Shown in pieces: positions 34,361 through 47,659 of a stretch of 64,000 nucleotides of DNA; the first letter of the stretch is position 1, and every line of letters begins with the position of its first letter. The notes beneath the pieces were generated by a model. The model made no database searches and was not told the origin of the DNA. It saw nothing but the letters and a program-made list of their open reading frames with translations. This stretch comes from Allacma fusca (Eukaryota; Arthropoda; Collembola; Symphypleona; Sminthuridae), in assembly GCA_947179485.1 (NCBI GenBank), contig OX359247.1:56889131-56953130 (forward strand), given 5' to 3'. The position numbers were made by a program, and so were the translations under genes.

Positions 34361-35566
34361 CAACAGGTAATCAACTGACAAATGACTCATATATGGGGAT
34401 ATATATTTATCCGCCAATTTACACTTCAAAATATAATCATTATTATCTTTGGAAGACTGGACCTTGATGCAAAACAAAGATTTTGTATGAGAATTTATCA
34501 ATCCGTGTACTGAACTTTGTTCATTGTAATAATAGCGTATTAGACAAGGTATACATTTGTAGGTACGTCCTTGTATTTCACGGATGCGTAGCGTTGTCGG
34601 GATTGTGTTGTCCACACGTCCGTATGTCCGCACACCCATCGACACGATTAAGGAAACTTTATTGGACCGATTTTACTCAAATTTTGCACATGTGGTCTTC
34701 AACTAAAAATATCGGATAAGTTTAATTTGAAATCGGTACGGCAGTTTTCGATAAACATTGTTTATTCCCAAAGATGCTACCGAAAGGGAGGAAAGACATA
34801 TGTCTGTGGTGCATTGATACACTAATTCCTGTCCATTTGCGGGGCGATACTAAAATTATTATATATTCAAGGGTAATTATTATTACAAAGAACAGCTGCA
34901 GACCGTGAGTACACACACACATGTTGATGCTTTAACACATTTAATAGCCACAAGAGCTTCAGATTTTTTTCATTATCAAAAGTGCTGAAAAGATTCGGAA
35001 AAATATTTCAAAATTATACAAAATTTAAGAAAATATTGCAAAATTTACGACAAGTTTCTAAAAATATTCAAAATTATACAAAATTTAAGAAAATATTGCA
35101 AAATTTACGACAAGTTTCTAAAAATATTCAAAATATTCGGAAAAATATGTAAATATTAAACCAAAAAGTATTTTTAAAATGATGAAAAATGTTTTTAAAT
35201 TTCGGGAAAATATTCCAATAGGCAGCATAGGCAATTAAAACAATAATTTAATAAGAAACTACACGTTAATTCATGTCGGTAACCATACCGCTCTTTGGAT
35301 TGTCAATTGCCACCCTACAGAAATGTGCCCAAAATCGTTGCAAAGTGTCGATTTTTAAGTATAGCAGAATGTGTGCAACGTACTGGAAGCCAATTAAATA
35401 AAATATGGTAAAACAGATCTCCTTGTCTACACCTTCTCATTTCAATCAGTGAACTTGTCTCCCACACAAGAGAGTACGTAACGCTACAGAGTGGATATTT
35501 GTTATTTATGGACCAGCTCAGGTCCAATTTGTTTTTTAAGGCTTACTAAATCAGAATAAGATCATC
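34361..35566. other. Intergenic upstream of the P450 gene
   Basis: AT-rich with short chance frames. It contains an exact 60-bp tandem duplication (35009-35128, separate entry). No clear promoter element for the P450 was identified. Confidence 0.45.
35009..35128. repeat. Two-unit 60-bp tandem duplication
   Basis: The stretch TTCAAAATTATACAAAATTT and the following 40 bases repeat once with a period of exactly 60 and no difference seen. It lies in a wider tract of ATATTCAAAA-type sequence, so replication slippage is the likely cause. Confidence 0.85.
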
Positions 35567-38500
35567 ATGATTTCACTAACTGGAGCTTTGGTTCTATGTG
35601 CAATAAGTATAATCGTTTATAACATTTTCTTTAAAAATGATGGAAAAAACTATCCAAAAGGTAAAGTGTACAACATTACGAAGAATTTAACATTAACGTT
35701 TTATTTAACAATATTTAATTTTAATATTCAATACTCTTATTACGTTATAAGAGCCCCCGTTATACTTTCACTTAAGAAACAAACATTTCCTTTAATATAT
35801 ACAATGCTAATTCTGGCCCGTTTTGGTGCGTACTTGTATAATGTTTCCTTTATGATTTTTGATCCTGCAGGAGTACACTTGTAGCGAGTTTTTTCCGACA
35901 CTATGGATAGAAACTATGTCGTTCAAGAAGTATTAAACATATATGTAAAAACAAGTATAATGTATGTATGTACCTCCTTTGAACCGCCGGACTTTTCCAG
36001 AATTAATTTTTGACAGCATGGTTTTCAGAATTTTGACACATTTTAAAAACTGTCAACTTTGACAAATTCTTTCCGAAAATCCAACAAGTCGAGCTAGTTT
36101 GTTCAGGGATGTCACCTGAAATAAGAAAATATCAGACATATTTTCATTTTTTTTTAAATAATGTCTGATTACCCGGGATCAAAATTTTGAAAAACATATT
36201 TTGGGGTCACATATAGGACTCTTGAAAAACCACTTGATTGGTCGGGTTGACTCGGTGGTTAAGCATTGATTCGAAAGTCATTTAATTTCCCTCGCAAAAA
36301 ACTATCTCCACCAAAATTTTGAAATCATAGTCATCATTTTGGCGAATAATCAAAACTACGGATTTTTCTCCCAACAAGCAATGAGTCGTGAGAGCTAGTC
36401 TTTCCTCAGGAGGAAATTTACTATGATAAATATTTTAAATATACGAAAGTCAAATTCATATTTAGCAGGGTTCCAATTTCAGGAATTACCATGAGTTTTG
36501 TAAACCGCATTGAAAAACATGAATATAGTTTGAAGACTTGGTTAAAATTTCCAAATATTCTTGGGCTAGAATAGTAAAGTGGGGTCGAGTTATTTTTGTT
36601 CTTGTGATTTAAATAATCATAAATGTGCATTATAGCTAATTATACCGTGTCTATGGGTAGCTAAGCCGTAAGAATGGAAGCAATTAAATTTACAACACCT
36701 TTGGACTATAAAACAAGAAATTATTGCTGAAGCAAAATTTAAAAAATGTTGCTGGTATAAATAAACTTTAAAATAATGATGATTTGTTCTTTAGGTCCCA
36801 TGACTTTGCCTCTAATTGGTAATATGCTGGAATTAGGAGGATTTGTACACGTGAAACTGGCCAAATGGGCAGACAAGTATGGGGATGTTTTTCAAATTTG
36901 GTTCGGTAGTCATCGGTAGGTTAATTGTTTCCATATAATTATTCGTATTAATTTGTTTTATCTTCCTTTATGTAAATAATGGTAATGAATGGTGTACACA
37001 AGGTACCTCAAAACATTCACGCCCCCCCAAACACGAAGAAAGGTAACGGTCAAAATCATTCAGTTACCACATAGTTTGTAGCAAATATTCTTCTGGACCT
37101 TTTAAAATTTGTTCCATCGCCACAGTTGAAATACAGGGCTCATGGAAGTGGAGCAAAGTTTTTAATCAAATTTTAAAATTCTTCAAACCGTGCAATTTAA
37201 TGCTTGTTTGTAGCAAGCTTGTTTGTTGACCTTTGTACCTATGTTAATTTCCTGAGGTCAAATAGATTATTCGATCTTCTACAGAATTAACAGGGTTCTG
37301 ACTTATGTAGTAGGTAATTTTCACTGTTAAAATTTTGAATTGCCTGGTCACATTACAATGTCTATAAAAGTCGACCATTATCTTGCGGACGGACAACTAG
37401 ACATCAAAACGCTAACATTAGGGAACTCCGTTTCATTTCACCTCTGACACTACCATTGGAATACATGCATTCCCAAATATTTAATCCATGCAAACATCTG
37501 CTCCTATAAGTAGTGGTCTGTTGTAGCAAGTACGCAGGCAGTATTTACACATGCAGTGAACTCTCATTACAAGAGACCACTTGGAAGATGAAAATTTTGA
37601 CTTTTCTTTGTAGGAAAAAATGACAAGTATAATATTTGCTACAATAAATTAGGGCGTATAAAGAAAATGCTCTGGTAAGTTGGTCGCATTTGTGATGTAA
37701 TAAAATTCAAAAAGGATATTTGTAAACTTTAATAATTATATTCTATTTAGATGCTACGTTGTGAATGACTTAAAATTAATGAAGGAAGTCTTTAATGATC
37801 CTGCTTTCGCTGGACGAATTCAGGACGAATTGTTCACTCTCGTATCTGATGGGCCACACGGTACTTGATCCAATAAATGTTTTTAAACATATTGACAATG
37901 AAAAAACAAAATAAGTTACAAGCATTCTTAGTAAAATCAAAATGCATTTTCAATGGCGTAAAATAGAGAAATCAATTCAAAAATTATTAAAAAAATGAAC
38001 TAATTGGAATTTATGCTACAAGCAAAATATTTGTTTCAAAACTGGCATTCATTTTGGTTTCGAATGAAAACTGCATGCAGTTTATTTTGTACTTCAAAAG
38101 ACTCGCACCTCGTTTGTTTTGCTTGTGTAAAAGATCCTTGATGAAGTCAATTCCTAAATCTTTTGTATCATTTTGTTTTCTCAGGATTGCTGAACTCCTC
38201 AGGTCAGGAGTGGGTTGACCAACGGCGGTTTACGCTCCGTCACCTTCGGGACTTCGGTTTTGGGAAGAACGTCAGCGAGGAATTGATTATGAACGAAGTG
38301 AATGAATTCTTAGGGAAATTTTCCAAGCAGGTAGGCCAGCCCGTGATGCTAAACAGAACCTTCCAGATGGCAGTGTTGAATACATTGTGGGAAATTATGG
38401 CAGGAGTGCGTTATGAGCAAGATGACCCACGACTTTGGTCCGTTTTCAATAAAAACAAAGAGTAAGAAGAAGGCACCAACGCTACATTCTTAACTACGGA

Positions 38501-39754
38501 TATATTTGTTGATGCTATTTTAGGTTAACATTTGACTTTGTATTTCAAACAGATTATCAGAGAAGATGGGCAGAAACTTAGCAATTGTCCTCATGCCTAG
38601 ATTGGCGAGATTAGTCCCGAAATTGTCCGGTTGGGGAGAGGTCATGGAGTTGGTGAAGGATGTGCGGAGCATAAGTTTAGGCCACATAGATCAGCACAAA
38701 CAAACTTTCCCTGAGAATGGAGTACCCCGGGATTTTATTGATGCTTACCTCAAAGAAATTGAGACCACAAAAGATCCTGCTTCCAGTTTTTACAAGGATA
38801 ATGGGAGTAAGAATTTTATTACCTGAAACAACTTACGAAACAAATATAATTACATATCTTCTAATGAATCAATCGCATGTGCTCCTAAATTTAAGGCATG
38901 CTGGGTGGCATAAATAATTCCCTCCCCTCTAGTTCTTATTAAGTATGGGTCAATTTACTCTAAACGGCCTTGTATGGGATTGTACCGACATTGGAATTGA
39001 TATTTGAAATGCACCTTCATTCTGTGTTCTAATTGTTTCCCTAAATAGTTCGGTCTTTGGCAGCTGTTATTGGAGATTTGTTTGGTGCAGGATTTGAAAC
39101 TGTCACTTTGACCTTATCGTGGGCTGTTCTGTATTTATCAACATTCCAGGAAGTGCAAAAGAAACTCGAAGAGGAGCTGGACAGTGTTGTTGGTCGCAAC
39201 CGTTACCCTGCTCTGGCTGATCGTCCATTGTAATACCATGCATAATATTTTACGGCAGTATTTGGGATAACAATTACTAGGCATGCAACTCATTGACACT
39301 CTGACTGAATAGGTTGCCATATGTGGAGGCCAGCATCACAGAAACTCTACGCTATTCTACCATCGTCCCATTCAATGTAATTCACACTGCAACTCAAGAT
39401 GCCAAAATTAATGGTTATGACGTTCCCAAAGGAACATGGATCATTAGCACCAACCATCGTGTTCATTTTGATGAACGACACTTCCCTAACCCCACCAAAT
39501 TTGATCCTGGAAGATTTATTTCAAAAGATGGAAAATTCCAAAAACCTGATGCCCTCTTAGCCTTCGGATTCGGTAAGCGAGTTTGTCTCGGAGAAACGTT
39601 GGCCAGAGATGAGGTATTTCTTTTCCTGACGAACATGTTCCACCGATTCAGTATTCGACTCGCCGATGAAAATCCCAATGCTACCCTCGAACCTAACCCT
39701 GGATTCACACTTGCACCTAAGGATTTTAAAGTTGTCATGACTGAGAGAAACTAG
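35567..39754 (+). CDS. Cytochrome P450, CYP2-clan type
   Basis: Seven exons: 35567-35660, 36795-36915, 37751-37860, 38185-38461, 38553-38806, 39049-39229, 39313-39754, phases 1,2,1,2,1,2, all GT-AG, giving 492 residues, the usual microsomal P450 length. An N-terminal membrane anchor ([19 protein letters not shown]) is followed by a short proline hinge ([13 protein letters not shown]). Helix C shows [21 protein letters not shown], helix [13 protein letters not shown], helix K ETLR, then PTKFDPGRF and the haem-binding loop [15 protein letters not shown] with the ligating cysteine. The product is a haem monooxygenase of the endoplasmic reticulum working with P450 reductase; substrate not predictable. 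The [16 protein letters not shown] block and intron pattern point to the CYP2 clan. An internal GTAGGC at 38332 was not used as a donor because the frame and helix pattern run straight through it. ATTAAA at 39842-39847 may be the poly(A) signal. Confidence 0.94.
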
Positions 39755-40077
39755 AGGTACTCAATCCACTCTTCGATTTGTGTGAAAATGATTAGTTATC
39801 ACTCGTTTATTATCCATGACTAGCTAACTCATGATATTATTATTAAAGCCCATGATTCAAATTCAAAATCAAAACTTCATTAATAGGATTTCTTATTACT
39901 ATTCTTTTGTTAGCCCCTGAGATTTAAACATAAATATTTACGAGAGTTTTATCGTATCTACTTATATACATACATAGAAGGCATGGCTGGTGGATTAATA
40001 AATTAACTGTCGGCTAGAGCATCTGCCCATGGGATATTTTAGGCCAGTGACCTCCCGCGACCCGTAAACGTTCACCC

Positions 40078-41789
40078 TAGGGTTCCCACTTTTTTGAAAC
40101 GTCATTCCGGGACAAAATAATTTTAAATTTTTTTTACGTATAAACGATTCCTAATTGTATTTTTCAGCCTTTTTGTCATCTAATAACATTTTGTTTTCCG
40201 GTTTTTCCAAAAAAGAAACCAATCCACAACATGAAAAGGGCACATTAAGCCTGACTTGAAGCTCTGCCTTCACAAGTTTTGTTGACATTAAGTTTCTCTC
40301 GGCTGTCCAAACTTTCTTCATTAGGCTGAAATAACGTGCAAAATCGTTGCTAAGAGGAATTAATATCACGAACGATACAAGCTTGAGTAGTTCAGCCCAC
40401 TTTGCACGGACCGATCTCGCAATCCCCGATCACAATCAAAAACTCAAGTTTGACGAAGTAAGCAAAATTCATGTAGAACTGGTCCTCGTTTAATTTAATA
40501 CAGAGTGCAACGGCAATATTTAGTAAATTAGCCATTGATACTAAGAATTCCTCTGATTTCAAATTTGGTAGTTCCATTTTCAAAAAAAAAATTAGTACCA
40601 CTGAAATCAAAATGTCAGCTAAAATAGGTCTGCAGTGATTTCAAAAAATCCAAAGCTTCCTGTTCAGAATTGCATTAGCGCTACTTCCGTAAAATTTATC
40701 GTTGTATCGGTTTACACAACTTTCCAGAAGAGACTTCATTATGGCGTAAACTTCCGTAGAAGTACAATCATAACACTCCTACATTAAAATGGGCGAATTC
40801 ATTTATTGTAAAATACTGTGCACAATAAATAGGTAACATTCGGGTAGGCATTCTACTTTCGCAGCATCTTCATTGCTGCTATGACATACAACCTTGCGAA
40901 TAACAGGGCAGTCACTTTGTTCCTTCAAAAGAAAATATGACTTCAACGCTGACCTATTAGAAAGGAATAAATCCAGTGCTGGAAATAAGGAAAGCCGCAC
41001 CCACAAATTCACAGAACTGTTTTAATGAGTCTAGTCTCTTCGCAGACGAGCTAGATTCGATAAAAACCTTTGAAACTAAGCCTTCAACATCAATTGATAA
41101 TTTATTGCATGCATTTTTTACAGCGTTGTGTATAATGTGATATTTGAAATTAGCAGCAACAATTGATGGATTTTCTTCCTGGAATTTCTGAAGCCCATAA
41201 TTTTGGCGACCGTAATTTACGTTCGCATTGTTCGTGTTGTAACAGCAAATACTTTGAATTTTTAATCGTCTCCAGATTATTCGGTTTGAAAAAATCTAAA
41301 CTTTTTTAGTTTCAGCACCTGCTTTCTCTAGGATTTTAGGAACTTTACATGTGAGATTTAACAAACCCAAATTCTTCATACTCACAGAGAAAGTTGCTGT
41401 ACACACTAAAATCCTAGCAGGGATCTGGTCATCTTTGCCATTTCGACGTAACCAATTTTAGGAATTGACAACCTCTTCCCATATAAAATTGTAAAACCTA
41501 GACCTTTTTAATTATTACCTGATGCTTCAGCGATTTTGTTACGCTTGTAATCACATTTTTATGATTTTATTAGTTTTATGTAGATGGCACATGATGCTCT
41601 CGTTTGAATTGAGCTCCTCTAGAACAAAATATTTTATTTTTCTCTTAAAAACTCGAATAAATTGTGTAACTTCTTGAGCTCGACGTTTCCGGGACATTCA
41701 CGTGTCCCGGAATACACCCTGCCGGGACACGGGACAACGATTGTCATTCCGGGACTGTCCCGGGCATTCCGGGACGTCTGGGAACCCTA
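40078..41789 (-). mobile_element. hAT element with decayed transposase
   Basis: The ends TAGGGTTCCCAC and TCTGGGAACCCTA are inverted repeats, and GTTCACCC is duplicated exactly at 40070-40077 and 41790-41797. Both subterminal regions repeat TCCGGGAC/GTCCCGGAA motifs, strongest at 41690-41780. The interior encodes a broken hAT transposase on the minus strand (next entry). 1712 bp. It sits about 0.3 kb after the P450 stop codon. Confidence 0.9.
40151..41012 (-). pseudogene. hAT transposase fossil
   Basis: Minus-strand frames read, at 40803-41012, a block with VRLSLFPALDLFL and SALKSYFLLKEQ, matching the middle part of hAT transposases. At 40151-40369 comes the C-terminal dimerisation region: FSLMKKVWTAERNLMSTKLV, then KAELQVRLN, SFLEKPENK and KKAEKY before a stop. 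The pieces are in different frames with stops between them, and the zinc-finger BED and first catalytic parts were not recognised, so the gene is dead. Confidence 0.82.
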
Positions 41790-41797
41790 GTTCACCC

Positions 41798-42758
41798 GTA
41801 CCCGCCTTGCTGAAAAAACGATTTTTAAAATCCCTGTTGGCACAAATAATTTCCCTACAAGACGTCAAATCCCTGCGAAATGAGGTCAACCATTCTAACA
41901 TTTTTTCAAAATCTGGGATCAAATTTGCTACAAACTTAGGCGATCAATTCTGCTACGAATCAACCCCTTATGTAGGCTAGGCTACTCTGACCATACTTTA
42001 TATGATGTGAGTATATGCACAACGAAGTTTAAAATGTATTGTTCCATTTATTTAATTAAATTGTTTTGTTTTTAATAAAGCGGAACATCCTGAAGAGCCT
42101 AAGATAAATTAAATTTTCAAGCTAAGATTGAAGGATAATCATTATTACCAAATAATTTTAGCCCAACAGAAATTCCTCCAGACAGAAGACGTGTCTAATA
42201 TTATAAGAATCAGATTTGGTCACTAACTTATTCACCGAATAATCTGAACTTTTATTGAAGAGAGAATTGTGCTTAATAAACTGAAACTGAATATAGTGAT
42301 TGAACATTTTAAACCACACATGTAGAATAAATAACCAGAAGGCTGATTATTTAGTACTGGAAATGAAACTGGAATTATGATCTCATGATCAAAATAACTA
42401 AACTTAATCTTGACAATCTATTAAAAACTCAAAGGGGTAAAACAGTACAAGTAGGAATAACTCACGGCCAAACACTGAGAGCTTCCAATAAATCTTTAAA
42501 AATTCTTGACTACTAACTATGTAATTATTACATCATTTACTTTTGCATATCACTACATAAATTAGTACTTGCGACTACCAAGAATGAGAACGTGGGTAGT
42601 CCCTCGTCAGAGATTCTTCAAACTCTTGTCACGTCTGGATACTTAAACATTTTCACTGATTCAGATTTTATTACAAGCAATAAAATCGTCAACTTACACT
42701 AATTACATGCTAAACTTCTTACAACTACATATGTAACTATAATAATTATAGTTACATA
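41798..42758. other. Intergenic
   Basis: AT-rich, no gene. At about 42729-42759 an ATATGTAACTATA...TATAGTTACATAT imperfect palindrome abuts the MITE that follows. Confidence 0.45.
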
Positions 42759-43590
42759 TCGTCGGTGAAGAGGCACAATGATCTAGGTACATAATCGATT
42801 AGAATCAAAATGATCTACATAACTTTTTCCTTAAATGCAAAATGAACTGGGTACAAGCCTCTTTAAAAGCAAACTGATCTACATGCAATTTTCCATAAAA
42901 GCAAAATGATCTAAGTGCCGGTATAATTTTTTGTGTAAGAAAAATATCATCTACACATGGCTTATAACTGTGATTGACCTAGGGTTGAGTTAATATTGTC
43001 TGAAGGGTTTGCTATTACTAAGGATCATTCCGGCAACTAATGGTAATTTGGCTTATTGCATCTAATATATTTTTAGTTATGATAACTGCAATATTTATTT
43101 ATTTTAAAATTGCCGAATTAAAACACGATTCAAAATCAGAGTTTACAGGTTTTGTGCTCATGTGTTAATGTGCACATTGAATTGGTTTTCCCTTATAATT
43201 CTCAACCTGGAGTTTCTTCAAATCGTATTTTACGATCATCACCATTATCATAACATTCGGAAATATTTTCAAATGTTAAATCATAATTGACAACATATTT
43301 TTTCAATGTTACTGAAAAAAAGAAATGGGGGCATTGGGGAATCGAATGCATATATAAAAGATTTTTAATACCTCGAATATTTGTACACCGGCATTAGAAT
43401 GTGTTTATTTATATTGTTTTTATTATAATTTGTATCTAGATCATTTTGCTTTTAGGAAAAGCTGCATCTAGATCATTTTGCTTTTAAAATTCAATGCAAG
43501 TAGATCATTTTGCCTTTAGTGAAACTGCAAGTAGATCATTTTGATTCTAATCGATCATGCACCTAGATCATTTTGCCTCTTCACCGACGA
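42759..43590. mobile_element. TA-flanked MITE built from GATCATTTTGC motifs
   Basis: The ends TCGTCGGTGAAGAGGC and GCCTCTTCACCGACGA are inverted, flanked by TA (42757-42758 and 43591-43592). Long inverted arms of about 150 bp repeat the motif AAAGCAAAATGATCTA/TAGATCATTTTGCTTTTA five or so times each, at spacings of 35-50 bp. No coding frame. 832 bp. Tc1/mariner-type by the TA duplication; related ends occur near 47034-47160 and 50548-50711. Confidence 0.75.
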
Positions 43591-43593
43591 TAT

Positions 43594-43626
43594 CTTATAT
43601 GTATGTATGTATGTATGTATGTACAA
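43594..43626. repeat. TATG microsatellite
   Basis: A run of TATG/TGTA tetranucleotides about 30 bases long directly follows the MITE end. Confidence 0.8.
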
Positions 43627-43799
43627 ACATATATTTTATATATTGTACTTACCAAAACGGAAACTATTTGCGTTATAGTTTTAACCTGTCGCGTTAAACT
43701 GTGGGGACAATTGTTTTTGTCCCCGGGGACGTCCCGTCCCGGTCCGTCCAGTGTCCCGACGGGACGTCCCTGTCCCCGGCAGAAGCTCTCTCACAGATT

Positions 43800-44346
43800 C
43801 GTAATTTATCACGGAATCCACCCTTGCCTTAAGTTTTGTAAAGAAAACGGCAACAAGTCACTAAATTATGAAAAGCCATATGGTAAAAATTATGTTATCG
43901 ATCCTATACTTACGAAACATATATACACGAAATACACATGGATTATGAATTAAAGAAAATGATTTTACAATGAAATTTGATCCAATAAAACATTTTTCAG
44001 GCTAATTCGACCCGAGAAATGGTTCGGAAGGTTGTGACTTTAATCTCCGCACTCATCATTACCTGCAAAAACGAATAGAAACTTACATTCATGGAGACTT
44101 CAGGTTGTACAAGAATTCAGAGTCTCCAGAGGAGTCCTGTTTCCAGCCATTCCATTGATTTGGTAGGGCCACCTAAAGTAGCACTGAAACACGTAGTCTT
44201 TATTAGGAACGATCAATAGTTGTGCAAATTGTAACACAGGATAAAGTAAACTGACAATGAGACTTGGCAGCTACAGGCTACGGAAGCGTCGAGTGAAAAA
44301 ATTGACAGGGCACTTAATGTTTCGGGACACTTTGAAAGCGTCCATG
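43800..44346. repeat. Dispersed repeat, left member of an inverted pair
   Basis: It matches the reverse complement of 56350-56905 with moderate divergence. Shared landmarks are GTAATTTATCACGGAATC, CCTTAAGTTTTGTAAAGA, TAATTCGACCCGAGAAATGG, CATTGATTTGGTAGGGCCAC and GGGACACTTTGAAAGCGTCC. Similarity stops at GCGTCCAT in both. This may be one element present twice, or the two ends of a much larger element. Confidence 0.75.
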
Positions 44347-44885
44347 CGTTGACCTCACGCATGGCAGCAGAAACTTCACCAGCTTCACGTTGTACCTTCA
44401 GTTCTCCGCAGAAGCAGCGGCGATTGGGATATGTACAGCACGGTCCCATTATTAGATTACTTTTAAGAGCACTTTCTCTGTAGTGCAAAGATGCTAAACT
44501 GACTTTGCCCACCTTACATCCTACCTATACGTTCAGTTTAGGGGGGGACTTCCTGCTCGCCTTTTTGTGCAATTGCTAGGGCCAATGTCCTTGACTACAA
44601 AAAGCATTTGCCGCTGCCTACATTTCTAATTTCTACCAATGCCTATAAAGCGTAACGGAAAGTGTGAGCCCCTTCCACATGAGACCCTTCCCTTTACTGT
44701 AGAAATAAATTATATTCAATTTCATATATATAATTAAAATTCATAATTATATTTTGCCGTTTTTATTTTAGCAAATTTATATTGGACATACAACTTTAGT
44801 TTAGATCAAAAGACTATGCCCTCGTATGCAATAATTACTCAGAAAACTGTTGTAAAATTGTTTGTTACTATTACTTATGTGTAGC

Positions 44886-45120
44886 CAGAGATGTGTAGTA
44901 CTTGAAATACTTAAATACAAAATACTATCTAAAATACAAAATACGTATCTTATATCTTGTATTTCAAATCTACTGGGGTCGACCGGGTATTTTGTATCTT
45001 AGTATTTACAAACTACGATGCTGGTAAGTATGTATTTAGTATTTTATTTATAGCCATTAATAGTATGTATAAGTATTTAAAATAAGATACTTTATCAAAA
45101 TACTTAAGTACTCAATATTT
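44886..45120. mobile_element. hAT-like left end rich in AAATACAAAATAC
   Basis: It starts CAGAGATGTGTAGTACTTGA and runs into many AAATACAAAATAC/GTATTTTGTATC motifs. A matching inverted end (…CTGCATAGCTCTG) is at 54539. No shared 8-bp duplication was found between the two flanks, so they may belong to one old interrupted element or to two copies. Confidence 0.5.
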
Positions 45121-45353
45121 TGAAATTTTCACAATCGTGCTTATTGTCAAACGATTTACTATCGTTAGCATTTAGTATAGGAACAACGTTTTTTAGCGAT
45201 TTACATACGTCGTACGTACGGGAAATAATAAACGGGATCAATTCACTCCTACTATCCACCGCAAAGTAGCATCAGAGAGCATGGTCCTTCTCGTTAGCAT
45301 GCTTTAATAATTATCTTTCATCTTATTATAAATTATAAGAAATCGGTAGTTCG

Positions 45354-45553
45354 NNNNNNNNNNNNNNNNNNNNNNNNNNNNNNNNNNNNNNNNNNNNNNN
45401 NNNNNNNNNNNNNNNNNNNNNNNNNNNNNNNNNNNNNNNNNNNNNNNNNNNNNNNNNNNNNNNNNNNNNNNNNNNNNNNNNNNNNNNNNNNNNNNNNNNN
45501 NNNNNNNNNNNNNNNNNNNNNNNNNNNNNNNNNNNNNNNNNNNNNNNNNNNNN
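45354..45553. other. Assembly gap, 200 N
   Basis: Exactly 200 undetermined bases, a conventional placeholder length, so the true size is unknown. It follows the AAATAC-rich repeat and precedes a diverged hAT copy. Confidence 0.99.
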
Positions 45554-45699
45554 CACACAAATATCGTCAAATTTTCTCGACAGGTAATCTTTCCAAATTT
45601 ATATTTGTTTCACTCCCCAATGAATTATTGATGGGATTAAATTTGGAGAAAATTTGATGATATTTTATGGGGGGCAAATTATGGCGGTTGTACATACGT

Positions 45700-46585
45700 A
45701 CGCTAGAGAAATTAAAAATGCCTTGGCATTTTTGGCTTTATCCCTGTCAAAACTGCCCTGGCATTTTCGGCACTTTCATTTGATGGTATTTTGGGCATCT
45801 ATGGCACGTTGGGTAGTTGGGTATATTCAGCCTGAGGCAGGTATTTTTGCTATGTTCGCGAGAATTGTTTCAATATGCAGCGTTAGCTATGGATCTACTA
45901 ACTTTGCATACTAAATCACAAAGCACTATGTTACAAGTTGAAATAGACAACTTCATCGAAAATATAATAATATTTTTTATTTATTTTGGTGTAAGAATTT
46001 CTTGTGCACCTAGTCATTTAGCGTGCAAACACATTTGTGCAAAAATGTAACAAGGATTAAATAACTGTTATCTATATGCAATAATTTTTGCATTGTCACA
46101 TTTTGACTCCGAGTTTACTTACTTGGGCTGTTAAAATTCCATTTTCAAAGTCGACCCAAATTGCTACATAAGCTCCAAGTTTTAAATTGTTTATAAGATT
46201 TATGTATTTTTGTTAAAAATATTTAAATATAGGCGTCATCCAAATTCGGAACTTACAAAGGCACTACGCTAATTACAATTTCAAATCCCAACTCTTTTAA
46301 AATTCTTAAAAACAATTTTTAAACCACTATGTAATTAATTATACCTATTGATTTTTCGTAAACTTAACAATAAACTTTTCGAAAACTGTATGGGTTCGAT
46401 TATATCGAAATGCTCCGGAAAAAACGCTGAACGACCAACAACAGTGTACATGTTTCTGCTAATGTCACCAATACGCTAAAAATGCCCAAAATATCGGGCA
46501 CTGCCAGACTAGAGCATTTTAAGTGCAATTTCAGGTGGGTAGGCATTCATAAAACCCATGACATTTTCATTTCAGTAACCCTGGT
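45700..46585. mobile_element. Diverged relative of the hAT-like element at 48610-49150
   Basis: It contains ATGCCTTGGCATTTTTGGC, TGCCCTGGCATTTTCGGC, TATATTCAGCCTGAGGCAGG and, at the right, AAAATGCCCAAAATATCGGG, in inverse order to the 48610-49150 copy. It ends near CAGTAACCCTGG. The left end is not defined and may lie in or near the gap. Older than its relative, judging from the divergence. Confidence 0.5.
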
Positions 46586-47390
46586 TATACTTATGTACAT
46601 CATAGGGCAAATCTCAATAGTCCAGTTTATGCGTATGTATAAGTGATTAAATATAGAGTGAATATATCATATCGACAACATACATACAGATGCGCAATGA
46701 TGGAGGGATTACTTTTTGGGGAATTTTGTTGAAGGATATAAAACTATGTACGTAAAAACTTGAATTTCATTGAAATAGCGAAAATCAAAATTTCATCGAC
46801 TTTCAAAAACTCAAAATCCTTATGGGATTTAACATTAACTTTTTTTGAAAAGACAGGTCCCCACCTGTGGTATCGTTTTAAATTTTGAAACTTTGGGGAC
46901 GTGTCCTAGGAGAACGGGGCAAAATGCACTCGAGTTACATGAGTTTTGAAACATACTAGGTGAGTACTAAAACATGTGCTATGCTTTGTTTGAATCGGCT
47001 TGTACCATCCCAAAATGTTACCTTGTAAGTACAATTTCGTTTAAAATCAAATTGGTCTACATGCAGTTTTACTAAAGGCAAAAAGGACTAGATGCGTCCA
47101 GTTTTAAAAGCAAAATGTTGTACATACAATTTCGCCTAAAAGCAAAATGGTCTACACACAGAAACGAATGAGAGCATAATTAGAATACGAATTTTAACTG
47201 CATATCCTTAAAAGATGAGTGGAATATGAATTTACACAGCACAGCCAAAAAAGTGTTAATCGAATATTTAGGTGCAAAACCACATGAATAAATTTAGTGC
47301 AAATTTCGTATCATCTGAAGAAAGTTATTTATCAATCATTTGTGAGCTGTAAAAATTTATCAACTAATAAAGTCGTAATGATTACTTCTT
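46586..47390. other. Intergenic with a MITE half
   Basis: At about 47034-47160 lie three CAAAATGGTCTAC-type motifs (for example AAAAGCAAAATGGTCTACAC), the left-arm pattern of the MITE family at 42759-43590. Its matching right arm is at 50548-50711, beyond the foldback element. The rest shows no gene. Confidence 0.5.
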
Positions 47391-47659
47391 ACAAGTAACC
47401 CTCACCACATGCCCTCTCGGGATTGGAATGCAATTCTGTGAAAGCTTCGGTCCCAGCGAGAACAAACGTTTGGGCCATCTCGCCCTTGTTTGCGGGGAAA
47501 TCACGAATAAGATTTGAATTCTAACTCGTCGATAAAGGGTCCCCTATCCACTCCAATTTTCCAATGTTAAATCCCGTAAGAAATTTTAATTTTCAAAAAT
47601 CGGTGTTTTATTAGATGAATGGCATATTTATAGCATGCATTCATCATACGTGTTTTTAA

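Noticed and set aside
38332-38337. Possible splice donor GTAGGC inside P450 exon 4
   Set aside because: Using it would remove a coherent stretch ([20 protein letters not shown]) that fits the P450 pattern; the frame is continuous to the donor at 38462.
45304-45570. Open frames across the N run
   Set aside because: They consist of undetermined bases.
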